The notes beneath the pieces are model-generated. The model was given only the letters and a program-made list of their open reading frames with translations, was not told the origin of the DNA and did not search any database. Source: Lingula anatina (taxonomy: Eukaryota > Brachiopoda > Lingulata > Lingulida > Lingulidae). From it: a DNA stretch of 64,000 nt. Shown here piece after piece: positions 11,901 to 23,798 of this stretch (position 1 is its first letter; each line of letters starts with the position of its first letter). The stretch lies in assembly GCF_001039355.2 (NCBI RefSeq), contig NW_019775003.1:4839-68838 (forward strand), written 5' to 3'. Both the position numbers and the translations under genes were made by a program.

Positions 11901-14900
11901 ATTCACCATCATTATATGATGTCAATTTACGGCCAGTAGATACTTCTGGTGATTTCTGATGTAGATTTTGTGATTCTTTGAAATTTTGATCCTGGCTTTT
12001 CCTTTGGTTTAATTCTAACTGACTAGTTTTACTTGTGACCTCCACTTGTTTTGAACCTGGATTCTCTGATTGAAAATGTTGTTTTAACAACTTCGCCTTC
12101 CTGATATTGAAACCTTTGTCTGTCAAATCACCTGAAAAAAAAAAAGATTAATAAGTTTTTTATAACTATAATTGCACTTATAGTATTTTTACCCACCCCC
12201 CCCCTTGGTCTGAGATTTATCAAGCTGCTTGCACATATTTTTGTCTAAATCTTAAAATTCATCAAATTACTGTTAAAATTTTTTTTTTTATTTACTATAA
12301 CCAAATCTTACATGCTAGCACATGTCTTTGTTGACAATATGCATGCCAAAATTCTCGTATACCTTGTTTAAAACTCTCCTGCAGCTGTTTTAGTAGAACC
12401 ATAACTTCTCCTGAGAGCTGTAGGTTTGATATGTTCATGACCTGGTACCTGTCCAGATCTAACTCCAATGTCCTCTGGACTGGGAAAGCACTCCTTCATG
12501 GAAATCAGAAAAAAATGCAAATGAGGCACAACTAAATAACTACAACATATGTTGTAAATAGGGCCACAACTTTACTGAACTGTGAATTTTCATCCATTGG
12601 CCAAAGTATGTACCATCTGTCCATTAAATGCAGGAAACCATTCCCAGTTTTCACATTAACATTGAAATTCACTCTGTTCATTAAAAAACTTTGAACTTGG
12701 AACTAGTTATCATTTATTTTCCTTTCATCAAAATAAATCAGTATTCCATGGAAGTTAACCTTATTTCCTTTGGCACATCAGTGAAGCTAAAAGGGGCCTC
12801 AGTGACATTTTCTTCCATTTTGACAGTGTCATTGCTTGCATCCTTACTGCTAGTAACATTCACAGATGTAGAGTCTATGGCAGCCTTCTTTGTGGGCAAT
12901 GGCCAAGTATTTACAGTCACATTAAACTCAAACTAAAAGAGAAAATATAAGTGAAATCAAAAGTTATTATCAGTAATTGAATCACTAAATGTTCATTTTT
13001 ATGAAAAATATCGTCTGGAACAAAATTTGAGAAAACATGCATGCTGAATAGATGTTCTCAAACAATTTGATATATGCCACAATTTCTAAAAAAGAATTTT
13101 CTGATAATAAAATGAACCAGCAACTTACTTCAATAGTGTGGTTCAATCCCACCCTGCCAGCAATCTTGAAATTCAATTCTGTATCATTGTGCTTTGAATA
13201 CAGCAGCAATGTCATGGTTTTGTACTTGTTGGATACAGCAGCTGTTCTGATGACCTTGTGCTTCTCGTATTCTGCTTTCCTGATACCAGAGGAATCCATT
13301 GGGAATATGGCTGTCAGGTTAAAGTAGTAGACCAGAAATCCTGGAAAAATACAAATAACGGGTGTATATGAAAGGTCTTATAAAGGTCTATATCTAGAAA
13401 CTTTTCTGCTACACTTACTGGAATTGTATTAACTTGCTGCACCTCTGCCTGCTTATCACTGTGAAATAAGTTAATTCTAGAATTTTTATAGTATCAAGTA
13501 CTGCACCATTCAATCTTTTTGCATAAAAGATACTGGCTCCTCCAACTTTTATATCAGAAGTGTAAGCTGCTTGCCATATTAATAAGCATCCATTTATTGC
13601 ACAACATATTAGAAAAATATTTTGCAATATTCTTTATCCGAATTTCCCACATCAACTGATCCAGACCACTCTTACCTCCAGGAAGCCTGTAGTGGTGCTG
13701 TCTTGGCAGAATGTCCACCTTGTGGAGTTGATTGAAGTTAGCATTGCCACAGTCTCCAGCATCAAAGCCACAGCTGAGCACATTGCAGGCCTGGTCACAA
13801 TACCTGTCTGCCACCCAGTTGTTGGCACAGCCAGAGTTACAGTACACTGAATATACAGAAGTCTTACTTTTTAATAGTAGTAGTAGTAGTAGTAGTAGTA
13901 TTTATTTATTTGAGATAAGATATGCAGTTTTTTATAACACTAAATTTGCAAGCAGAGCAATACATGTCTGCTATTCTTAGTGCTAATCAATAGACTGTGC
14001 ATGTAATCTTGAAAAATATTAGTTTTGCAAAACAGTCACTTACTCAAACTATACTGATAGGGACACTGATGACTTCTACCACGTACATAAGTCATGACTG
14101 TAATCATTTAGCTCTAATTCATCCTAAACAATTTTTTAAAAATTTTGTTCATTATCTATGAAGTATCTGTAGCATTATATAATAGAAGAATTAATAAATT
14201 CGAATGCATTTACATTGTTTACTTACATTCTTCTGAAGAGTCAAAGCTGTTTTGGGGAAATTGTGCACCAAAGTTATTAGAACCAACTTGTGTATTTCCA
14301 CCTAAAAAAAAAATAATAAAACATCAAATATATTTATAACTCTTTATGTCACTAGGCAGCTTAGCACTGAATCAACTTAAGTCTCACCGAAAAATTAAGA
14401 TATGTGGAAATAAAGGATGAATAAAAATATGCACCAAAATTGAGATTTTAATTTTTCATAAATTATCTGCCATAATTCAACCAAATTCCATTCAATAACA
14501 CACGTTGTAGCCTGTCATGGTACTGCAATTCAACTGCTTTTGTGTTACAACAACCACGTTTATTTCAATATGAAAATGAGGGTCCAAAATTTAAAAAAAA
14601 TTACGGCCTTGGTTAATGTTCTATTACAAATCGTGGGAATTCCGCACAAATCGTGGGAATTCCGCTAACCAGATGATTGCAAGTTTGAATATTTTTCTAA
14701 TGAACACCACACATATGTTACCAAAGCTTTCAGGCCAAAATGTTTATATTCTTGATGTGTTATTTTGTCGTTATCATTTGCTTAATATAATGACCGTGTC
14801 TTTGTATGAAAGTGCCATAGTTTGAGTGTGTTATGTGAGTGTAATAAACATCTTCACATACCTGTACAATCCCCTCCATCCCAATCACATTCTGATGAGT

Positions 14901-17900
14901 TACAAGCTTTGTCACAGTAACCATCTCTGATCCAGGTGTTAGGACAACCTTCCTGACAATTTGGTACTGGCCATGTCAGATATACCTAATGGGTAAAAGC
15001 TTACCTAATTAGCAAATTTACTTGTGGGCAATAATGTTTGCATAATCAGGATGTGAAATAATTTTAATGAAACCATGGATTTGGACAGCCATTCTTTTTT
15101 CCTTAGTATATCTACATCTAATTCATTAAACTATAACCAGCTGTATTTTAGTCCTATGAATAATTAGAGTTGGTTTTGGAATGATGTTACACAATTTTCC
15201 TTCAATTGTATTAACTAAACATAAACAAGGTAAGTTTACAACAACACCAATAGTGAAAGTAACGGTGAACACCAATGGCGTCAGCAACAGTGACAATAGA
15301 ACAGGCGGTGGCTGTATGTCCTAACACAATGTGTCTCTCCATAAAAATTCAGTGATACTTACAATGACATACAAAATGTACAAAAAATTCAGAAATGTCA
15401 AATCTCCTTATATCTTTAAAATCACCTTCTGTCCTCCAGCATGAGTGTAAAAATCATCAGGCCAGACATCCTTTCCAAACATCACATCATCATTCATGTA
15501 GATAAACTTGTCAGAGAGCCCAGGTATACGATGAAGGTGGACTTCAATGGCTGGAGAACTGTATGTGGGCAGGTGGGACTGGTTGGGGAAGATCTCCTGG
15601 AAAAAATTAATTAATGATTTAATTATAATGATAATTATAATGATAATTATAAATGCTGACAAACCCTAACAGAGGGTAATTCCAAAATACTTCAATTAAA
15701 TAAAAAAAGACAAAAAGAAAATTCACATTTACATGTAAAATTCACATTTACATCAAATTAAAATTCAGAAAAAAAGTACTTTTATTTCTTTATTTGGCAA
15801 TCAATCTTGCAAAGCCTTTCAAACTGATCATTTTGAGTACCAACAATCAACATATTTTTCTTCTTGCCCTCTGTGATACTAAACAGAGAAACCCCCAAAA
15901 TACTTTTACAATATTTCAATGAATGGAGTACTCATGTTAACCTGATGTGTGACCAGAGTGACCCGTGGGTTTTCTAGGTCTAGCCAGGACGGTATCTGAC
16001 CATTGGTGATAATGTAGATATGGCGGACCCAGGGGGCATGCAGTTCTATAGACCTAAGAGAGTAGCGCAGCTCCTGTAAAATATGAAACAAGTGACACCT
16101 CTATTGAAATCATGGATCCTTTTAAAAAAGTATTCATAGAAACAGCTGCAGCTCACACAGCTATAAAAACAGGAATATGATTGAAAATATTAATTCAAAT
16201 ATATATATACTTTTTACCTATTATAATATACAGGAAGCTTTTAAATCTCTTAACATTTTCTTCTAATTTGAAATTTCCAACTTATGAAGGACTTTCAACT
16301 TAAATTTCTATACTTACATCATTATCTTGAAACCTGTTAGCTGATATCTGTTCACTTTCCAAGTCCTAAAAATTAATCAAAATATCTTTTCAACAAGTTT
16401 TACCTCATTTGTCATCATGGACAGAGTTGGATATGCAGTACAATGTCTTATAATAAACAGTGATAGACAAACTGGATCTATGATTAAGCTTTCACTATTT
16501 TAATGACTGTCATATTACTTTTTATTCTGAAAGTTCGGACTTACAATGCTGAAATACCAGACCATGTTAGCTGCATGCAGAGTGGGCTCCTTGCCATCAA
16601 TGGTGAAGTTAGAATCCTAAAAATTTAAAAAGTTTATTTTATATTTGTATGTCCACCCTACCCTCTCCCTCCTCCCTTAAAAGGAGTGAAATACAAAATA
16701 GAAACATAACATATGAATAACATGTACACAAAATATTAAAAAATAAAAAGATTATACATGTACCTTATAAACAAAACCTGAATTTTCCTGTATCTTAGCA
16801 TACATACCACTGACTGTGTATGAACTGTACTGGTATTTTGTTTATTTAAAAAACTACTGAATCATTTCAAATAATGAAAAAATTATTTTGATACCTGGAG
16901 TAAGTTTTCAAACTCTTGTTTCACTGGTACATACAAGACAGCCACAGCATTGTCCTTGTACAGCTCCAGCTAAATAACATTAACATAAAAAATTCAACAT
17001 AAATTTCATTTTGTCAACAATAAAATGTGGCTAGACACAAAGGAAGTTTGTATTTGGACTTAACAAGACAATTTATCTTTGATGCAATTCAAGTTGAGAT
17101 CAATAAAGTACACCATGAGAGATCTAGCAGTCAAAGAATATAAACAAATGGAGATGGATACCGTTTTTAACAAAATTTTTTAGAAATATGATTACAGAAT
17201 ATCTTGAAGAAGGTAATAATTTTGAAAATTTTGTCGACTATGCTCTCAACTACTGAGTTTTAGCTGTTTAAACTGAGTTTCTGAGAAACTGAGCTTCGGT
17301 ACATCTTCTTATATTTAAGATATAAAAGAGATAAGCGACCTTTGGGATTCTCGGTAAGCAAAACTAATCAAGCTAAATCTAAGCAACTTGAAAAATAAGC
17401 CCAAAAAACTGACCTACATTTTTGTGTAAAATGAAGGGGAGATGGGTAAGTTATATTGCCTTTCTGAAAAAAAAAATTCTAACCTTCTCAATGGCCTTGC
17501 TGTACTGACTTGGAAACTTGGCCTTTAGCTCATCAGCTTTGTAGGTATGTGGAAACCCAGTCATAATAATGGTGTCATCCAGCAATATACTGTGTCTGAC
17601 CGTCCAGTCACTGGTCTAAACAAAAAGAATAGACCTTATAAATGATGTTTAAATAAGAGTTAAAGGGAAAAATAAAATTTATTTTCATAGATCAGACTGC
17701 AAGAAATATTTAAGTATCTAAATCAATTTTTTTCTTTTGGTTTTTTTCCTCTTTGGCAGGAGGGAAATAATTATACAGGTACAAAATTATAATTTACAAT
17801 TTAATTTACAATTTAGAATCTTTTAACTAAACGAGACTTCTTTAACAAATGCGGAATTTATTTCAATGTACTGTTAGATAAATTACCAGGTATGCTTCTT

Positions 17901-19973
17901 TCACAGTGTGGTTGATTCCATTGAACACAACTACTTCCTTCAATACTGGAGCAACTGGAAAAAGATGCAGCACATATCAGTTAAAAATATCAATTAAAAT
18001 GCACACATCCAACAGAGGATGGAAAACTGAAAAATACTGGTGATTAAATTTTTGAAAGCTGATTCAGCACATTTGTGACTATGTGTCCTTGAAACACCAT
18101 TGTTGTCGATCTTGACCTAAAAGCAATGTCCAAAACTTTTAACACAAATAAGTCACATTTTAAATATTTTTTACGTATATAAAGGCACTACTCAACATAT
18201 CACAATGGAGGCACATAAGATACTCTTTTACCTACCATCTTCTACATTCTGAAACTTCACTACAGTGACATTCAACTGTTCATCCTGTGGCGATTTCATC
18301 ACCTTGAAGTTGACAGCTTTGCTAAAAGCTGGGTAAATCTCCACAAACTCTGATACAGTCAGGCCAACAGGTAGAGCTGGCTCCACCACTACACTACTGG
18401 TCTGGAGACAGTGGGAGAATGTGCATACTTCTCTGGAAAAGAACAGCATTCACATTATTCACACTATTCATCTAGTCATCCCACTCATTCAAATCATAAA
18501 ATTTATTTTCTTTGTCATATTTTAAAAAATCAGAATTATGTTGCTACATCTCTCACCTTGGCAAATTCAATTTCCATGAAACTAAATTAAGATTAAATGA
18601 ACTTATTCACAGAACATGAAAGGCATATAATCAAGTATGAATAAAGTCATGACAAATGACCAAAACAAATATAATAGTTCTAGTATATTCAAGGCTAAAC
18701 GTGTTTTTAACCAACCCAGTGTCATTAGATTGCACATCCCTCTCCAGTTCCCTCTGTACTAGTCTTAACCCATCCAGCACCTTGGGGTCACTGCCATTCA
18801 CCCAGGTATATACCACATCTATGGGCACTGGCAGGCACAACCTGGGACAGAGAGGAATAGAGATAAATAGAAGGACAGGACTGTTTGCCTACATATTGTT
18901 TAGTTATCAAATATGTATGAAAATGAAACATTCAATATTTTTCACTTCACAAGGTATATAATGAATAAACTGTACTGAATAGGAAGCTACAGTACATGTA
19001 CATGCATTCTGTCATTTGTCAACATGTGTTGTACATACAATGGGCAGAAACTGAAATGTACATCTCAAAAAGGACCATTTGTTTGCTAAAGAATACGGAC
19101 ATAGACTGATCCTTTAAATGCTCTATGTGTACCTGTTTCTAAAAGACTTGCCAGCAATGTTGTCTGTCAGGGAGTTAGATAAAGCAGCATACTTCTCTCG
19201 ACTCCATTCCAGTGCAACCTGAGGAACATAGTGGAAGAATAAATAAGACTCATAGACAGAGTGACCAGTACATCTACAATACATGTAGAACATGAATTAT
19301 TCAGACTGCACACTATCATATCATTCCATACATGTACAGAAGATGCCAACAAGTGGAAAAATAAAATGTAAAAGCCTGAAAAAGTGCACAAAACTGCACC
19401 ACAGAGAGTTAATTAAAGTGATGAGGAAGAAGAGGCTGGGAGTGTCTTTAAGATGATGAAAACTGATAATAAACATAAGTCAATACTGAGGGTGTTGTAA
19501 AAGAAATCCAAAAACCTTATACCTTATACTCGGTAAGTGTTGAGGTTCAAATTTGCTTTATTTGGGACATCAAGCAACTATATATATATATTAATTTATT
19601 AACATCGTTTAAAAACACATGACCGGTTTTGATCGTTATTTTTTCGTTAATGTAGACTAGCGTGGTATTCTTCTCTCGTTTTCTTTGGTTTTTAGGTTTA
19701 TAAACGTAAAACCGATCAAGTTAACAGCCGCTATTGAGTGTGTACATCTAGTCAACAGACTACTAGCTGTTACACGTACCAGAACAATGTGACACGTGAC
19801 GGCATAGTATGGCTTACCTCTCCAAACTGAAAAGCAGAAATTAGCAACAAAATGCCACCAAGCAGAAGTGCAAGCGTCCCATATCGATGGGACAATACAT
19901 CGTAAGTCTGCTTTTGTAGTAGCTTGCAAAATGTTGAGTGGACTTTCGTTCTAAACCCTCCCACACTCGCCAT
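8284..19973 (-). CDS. GNPTAB: GlcNAc-1-phosphotransferase subunits alpha/beta precursor, complete, 28 coding exons
   Basis: The product transfers GlcNAc-1-phosphate to mannose on lysosomal hydrolases in the Golgi, the first step of the mannose-6-phosphate tag. Joined exons give 1153 residues (human is 1256). In order: N-terminal membrane anchor, Stealth blocks, two LNR/Notch repeats, site-1-protease region, EF-hand, C-terminal membrane anchor. Exons in transcript order: 19818-19973, 19133-19218, 18716-18841, 18236-18432, 17887-17954, 17484-17615, 16895-16969, 16545-16616, 16318-16365, 15942-16073, 15426-15596, 14862-14985, 14227-14301, 13676-13846, 13129-13340, 12760-12932, 12363-12490, 11851-12131, 11278-11474, 10790-10942, 10407-10473, 10025-10135, 9738-9823, 9495-9593, 9158-9212, 8858-8970, 8643-8733, 8284-8346. 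The ATG at 19973 lies in a strong context (GCCATGG). No frameshift or stop was seen. The least certain borders are the exon 3 and exon 4 donors and the exon 17 acceptor. Confidence 0.95.
9158..11474 (-). other. GNPTAB: GNPTAB beta-subunit start, CR3, EF-hand and CR4 (exons 19-25)
   Basis: Exon 19 carries [16 protein letters not shown] at about residues 828-842, equivalent to the human site-1-protease cleavage site RQLK/DTF, and then [12 protein letters not shown]. Exon 20 ends in an EF-hand-like loop [12 protein letters not shown] (residues 921-932) that spans the exon 20/21 join. Exon 25 begins [18 protein letters not shown], the CR4 region. The order matches the vertebrate protein throughout. 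Confidence 0.92.
11851..13340 (-). other. GNPTAB: GNPTAB central variable region (exons 15-18)
   Basis: Exons 13129-13340, 12760-12932, 12363-12490 and 11851-12131 link the LNR repeats to the cleavage region. They are rich in N-glycosylation sequons (NVT, NHT, NDT). A short stretch [16 protein letters not shown] resembles the human counterpart around GDITLKGYNLSKSALL. The exon 18 product is polar (Gln, Ser, Lys) and shorter than in human, which accounts for most of the length difference. Confidence is lower for the 12363-12490 acceptor, which has a weak pyrimidine tract. Confidence 0.8.
13877..13902. repeat. (TAG)n microsatellite in GNPTAB intron
   Basis: Eight to nine trinucleotide copies lie just upstream (transcript sense) of the LNR2 exon 13676-13846. 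They are intronic, about 30 bp from the acceptor. Confidence 0.85.
14626..14665. repeat. Perfect 20 bp tandem duplication in GNPTAB intron
   Basis: The unit ACAAATCGTGGGAATTCCGC occurs twice back to back, in the intron between exons 12 and 13. Confidence 0.95.
15426..16365 (-). other. GNPTAB: GNPTAB Stealth CR2 catalytic block (exons 9-11)
   Basis: Exons 16318-16365, 15942-16073 and 15426-15596 encode [20 protein letters not shown], then [16 protein letters not shown], then [20 protein letters not shown]. The NDD at residues 399-401 corresponds to the acidic catalytic motif of the Stealth phosphotransferase family. This is the most conserved part of the protein and identifies the family on its own. 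Confidence 0.95.
18716..19973 (-). other. GNPTAB: GNPTAB N-terminus: signal anchor and Stealth CR1 (exons 1-3)
   Basis: Exon 1 encodes a short basic cytosolic tail (KLLQKQ, SHRYG) and then a hydrophobic segment at residues 33-46 ending in SAFQFGE, matching the type II signal anchor of the human protein. Exon 3 carries [14 protein letters not shown] at about residues 87-100, Stealth conserved region 1, part of the sugar-nucleotide-binding fold. The exon 3 donor is placed at a GTTGGT because only this choice keeps phase with exon 4. Confidence 0.9.
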
Positions 19974-20300
19974 GGCATCACAGCAAAGCGAAGTGGGTCA
20001 CTATCCCTAGCCCAACGACAGTGCTTGGATTTTTAAAAATAGAAGTATAGTGCTACTGATTTCAGAACTATGGATACTCCATTTTAGTATTTTAGTGATA
20101 ACATAAGTGAATGCTGTGTTATTTTAATATAAAAGTGTTTCCATTTTACAGTAACTTTACACTAGCCTGGAAGTTAAGGACGTTTTCAACCCAAAGAGAT
20201 CAAGAGATCTCCCGCTAGAGGTCACTTTTTTTATCTGCGCGCGAGGAGCTCGCGCAAGGGTAAGGTAATTTAATCGAAAATGACAAATGAATTATCCACT
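19974..20300 (-). promoter_or_regulatory. GNPTAB upstream region with CpG-rich hairpin
   Basis: The region directly upstream of the GNPTAB start codon. It contains a 17 bp inverted repeat GCGCGAG-GAG-CTCGCGC at 20239-20255, the only CpG-dense patch nearby, about 270 bp before the start codon. Core promoter elements were not identified, so a regulatory role is inferred from position. Confidence 0.3.
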
Positions 20301-20404
20301 TTTAAAAGTAACATCCTGATATTAAAAGTATAGATACATTTTTTTGTATTTTAATTAATAAAACATGATTTGTGATTAATGACCATTATTTAGACCTTGA
20401 TAAA

Positions 20405-20460
20405 GCATGAAAATAGATAAATGAATAAATAAACAAACAAACGAAGACAAATAAATAAAA

Positions 20461-20495
<35 letters not shown>

Positions 20496-20505
20496 GAAAA
20501 GACAA
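20405..20505. repeat. (TAAA)n microsatellite
   Basis: A tract of about 100 bp with the core of uninterrupted AAAT units at about 20455-20498, flanked by degenerate units (AAACAAACAAACGAAGACAAAT). Confidence 0.9.
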
Positions 20506-23124
20506 AATATATAAATTAATAGATTTCTCTATAGATTATAACAATTTCTCCTTGTGAGCAATTTGTATCCTTTTCAAAACCTTTGAGAAAAATACAGTTT
20601 CTAAACACAATTTTGAGTTTTTAAATTTCTAATTTTCACCATCAGGCCAGATGGGGTTCATAAGTTGGGTTAACAAGCACGACTGACCTCAATTATGAAA
20701 AAAAAATAAAAAAATTGATCACCTATTTTTCTCAATCAGAAAAACATTGGGTATTATTTTGGAAGATGGGAAAGTAAAATTGTCACCAGTATCTTTTTCC
20801 ATTATGGATGTGATTTAAAAAAAAAAAAAAAAAATCAAAATTGGGTTTATGGGTCATAGTCCTGTGAATGATTTTAGGTACATTAATACATTGTTTAGCG
20901 GACATGTTATGAAAATTTAAGGAAAATTTACTGTCGTATAACATAAATTTATCATTGTGTGCTTTAATTTTATTTTTTATGCCATTATTAAAACATCTGA
21001 ACTTACACAGAAGCTTACGTCTTGTAAGAAACACCTTTGGATACAGTGTTTAAATGAATGACAAAGTTCAAGGTGACAGGGGATATAAAGGTACACAAGT
21101 TGACACATGATTAAAACAATTTTAATAGGTATTTTGGACCTAATACTCTTCCCTACACCCTAATGTGTTATTAAGTCATAGCAAAAGCATCTCCATGTCT
21201 GAAGGTATTGGAAGACTAACATCAGTTCATCAGTTTTGAATTCAATCAAGAACAAGTAAAGAAAATTATAGCAATTAAGCAGTATCCCAAATTAAGCAGA
21301 CCATTTATGTGAAATTCCATATATCTCACTGATGGCTGACAGTCTTCCACAAGCATAATGAAAAGGAAACACTTATTTTACATTGAAGTAAACATCTAAC
21401 AATTTATTTTCTGGACGGATAAATATTTTTACAATAGATTGCTGTTCAATTCTAAAACTATTGCACAAAACTGGTAACTTTTAATTACAGCTATAGCAAT
21501 AATAATAAAAAATACAATAATGTATAAAATTGATATACATATATATGACATTTAACTAAATGACAAGGGCATTTAAGTTGAAAATTAAAAGATGATGACT
21601 ATTTTTCACTTCTTCTAAAATGGCAAAAAAGTGGTATGATATCTCTGAAAATAATACTATAGTTGTACATTTAGTTTATAAAACCCAACTTCCTGGGATA
21701 AAAAAAAACAACAAAAACAACAATAATAACAACAATAACACATCTGTTTTATGTATCCTATACGGTTTTTTAAATTCATACCACTGTTGGTAAAATAACT
21801 GAATATAACTGTGACACACTCTAGCACCTATTGCTACAGTTCAACAGTATTTTAAGCATGCACACTTCTCGTGCAACTTTTGGTGGATTTTGGTTTTGTA
21901 AGTTACATTTTAACTGAATTTAGTGTTACTATCAATTTGACAATGGCAGTGACCTCCAAGAAGTTGGAATAATCCATTAATTTATCTTGGTCAAATATAT
22001 CTTGAAATAATCACAAAAGTGTTTAAAAGCAGTTGCCATAATGGAATTATATCACATTATACAGAACATAAAACTAAAAGCATTGCAAATGCTTTAAAAA
22101 AAGACTTAATAAGCAACAATGAAATCAAATTACATTGTAAAGAATAAAGATTACATTTTTAAAAATTAGCTGTAAATATGTGACCATAAATAATCAGAGT
22201 GTTCTTTCTAAAAGATCATAAATGGATTTCAGTATAAAAATATGACACAGAGAATTACACATACAAAGACTGTACAGAAGTGGAATGTGAATGATTTACC
22301 AGTGCATGTCTGAACAAGCTAAATAATTATCAATCAAAAAAGTTTTATAAGATTATAAAAATGGTTAAGATCACAGCAATTAGGACAGCATTATGACCAA
22401 CATTGTGTATATCACCAGTCTGATATAAAATATGGTTTAACTGGTATACTGTACATATGGTTTCAAGGCACTGTGTTCTTAATAAACATTTTTTACACAT
22501 CCCTGAAAAGCTATAGACAAAGATCTCAACTGTGGTTAATAAGCACATCACAATATACACAGTGTTAACATGTATTAATTAACTTGGGGCTATAAAAATA
22601 ATTTCTAGAGAATATATCAAGGCCTGCTTATACCTTCTACTAGATCTATTCAAAATCTTACATTTCAATGTGAAAGTTATTAGTATGGTGTAATATCTTC
22701 ATAATTTTAGCTACATAAATGGCTATCAAAAGTTCTCAATGACATACAGTAAGAATATAAGTAGTGTATAAAAGCAAACAATATACATATACATCTATCA
22801 AAATAATATATATGTACAGTAAGACCGGAATATCTACATGCTGACAGCAAATTTTACCCAGTCAGAAATTTGGATTTCACCTTTAGGCTGCTTTAGTCTC
22901 TGTTTGCTTAATAAGTATGAAATCTCAAACATTTAGAAATCTGAATTTAGATGGTTTTCATGAAAAGGAACTTATGAAATATAAATGTGGTAGCACTTTT
23001 TGCATAATCAAATTTGATAAAATACATAACAAAACAAACTGGTGTTCCTGTTTCTGTCATCAACTGCCTTCAATAAATCTCAATTCAATGTGAATTATCA
23101 TAAAAGTACAAATCCTAAAATTTG
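20506..23124. other. Intergenic stretch including the LOXHD1-like 3' UTR
   Basis: The LOXHD1-like stop is at 23125, so the upper part is its 3' UTR; its end was not determined. The rest is AT-rich without exon-like frames. A minus-strand AATAAA candidate lies near 21402-21410. No other gene is supported. Confidence 0.5.
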
Positions 23125-23798
23125 TTAACTATCGGATGCAGGCAGTAGATCTCGACTCAATTCACCATCTCCCTTTTTCTTGTCAAACCATTTATTGCAG
23201 GGGAAAATTGTTGATTTGTTGGTGGCTTGATTAATGACTTCCACTTTTTCTAGCAGCCAGGCTGGTCGGAAACCTGAATTATCATGTTCTATTCTCATCT
23301 TGGTCAGTTCACCTGTGAAGAAAAGAATAAAGGCACTGACATGAATTATTGTTTTCTTTGTAAGTTAATCAGTTAATGATTATGTTAAGTGTACCTTTTA
23401 ACTTCAGACAATTTTTATTTAAACATAACAATTTAAATTTAACTTCATTTAATTAATATTTTTTTATTTAAATCAGGAAAATGTATGTTAAAAAGCACAT
23501 TAACTTTTCTAACTTCCATTAAACCTGGCTCCCTACGTATATACCACTTTGAATAAAGAAACTCTTTTTTTAGATGTAATCTGCCTCACAAAATTAAAAC
23601 ATTTACCTAAATCTAATACTTCAATCTCAAACTCATCCGTTTGGTTCCTCTCAAACAAATCCCTGAACTTCTGGTCCAGCTGTCTTTTCCCAGTGTCCCC
23701 ATTGGTTCCATAGAGGGTCATGAACACATTGGCATTGGTGCCTGCTCCCCACTCATCTCCAGTTTTGACTATGATTTTGTATTTCACGTTGGCCAGGG
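23125..23798 (-). other. LOXHD1: PLAT domain 17 and C-terminus
   Basis: Exons 23607-23798 and 23125-23312, residues about 2407-2532. Motifs are [29 protein letters not shown] and [14 protein letters not shown], ending [10 protein letters not shown] and then TAA. The protein stops immediately after the last PLAT domain. Confidence 0.92.

Larger units (their letters stand above)
13676..14985 (-). other. GNPTAB: GNPTAB LNR/Notch repeat pair (exons 12-14)
   Basis: Exon 12 encodes a Lin-12/Notch repeat from C431 to C461 ending DWDGGDC. Exon 14 encodes a second from about C490 to C520 ([16 protein letters not shown], then GFDAGDC). Both keep six cysteines. Exon 13 is a short poorly conserved linker. 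In the human enzyme these repeats contribute to recognition of lysosomal substrates. Confidence 0.9.
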
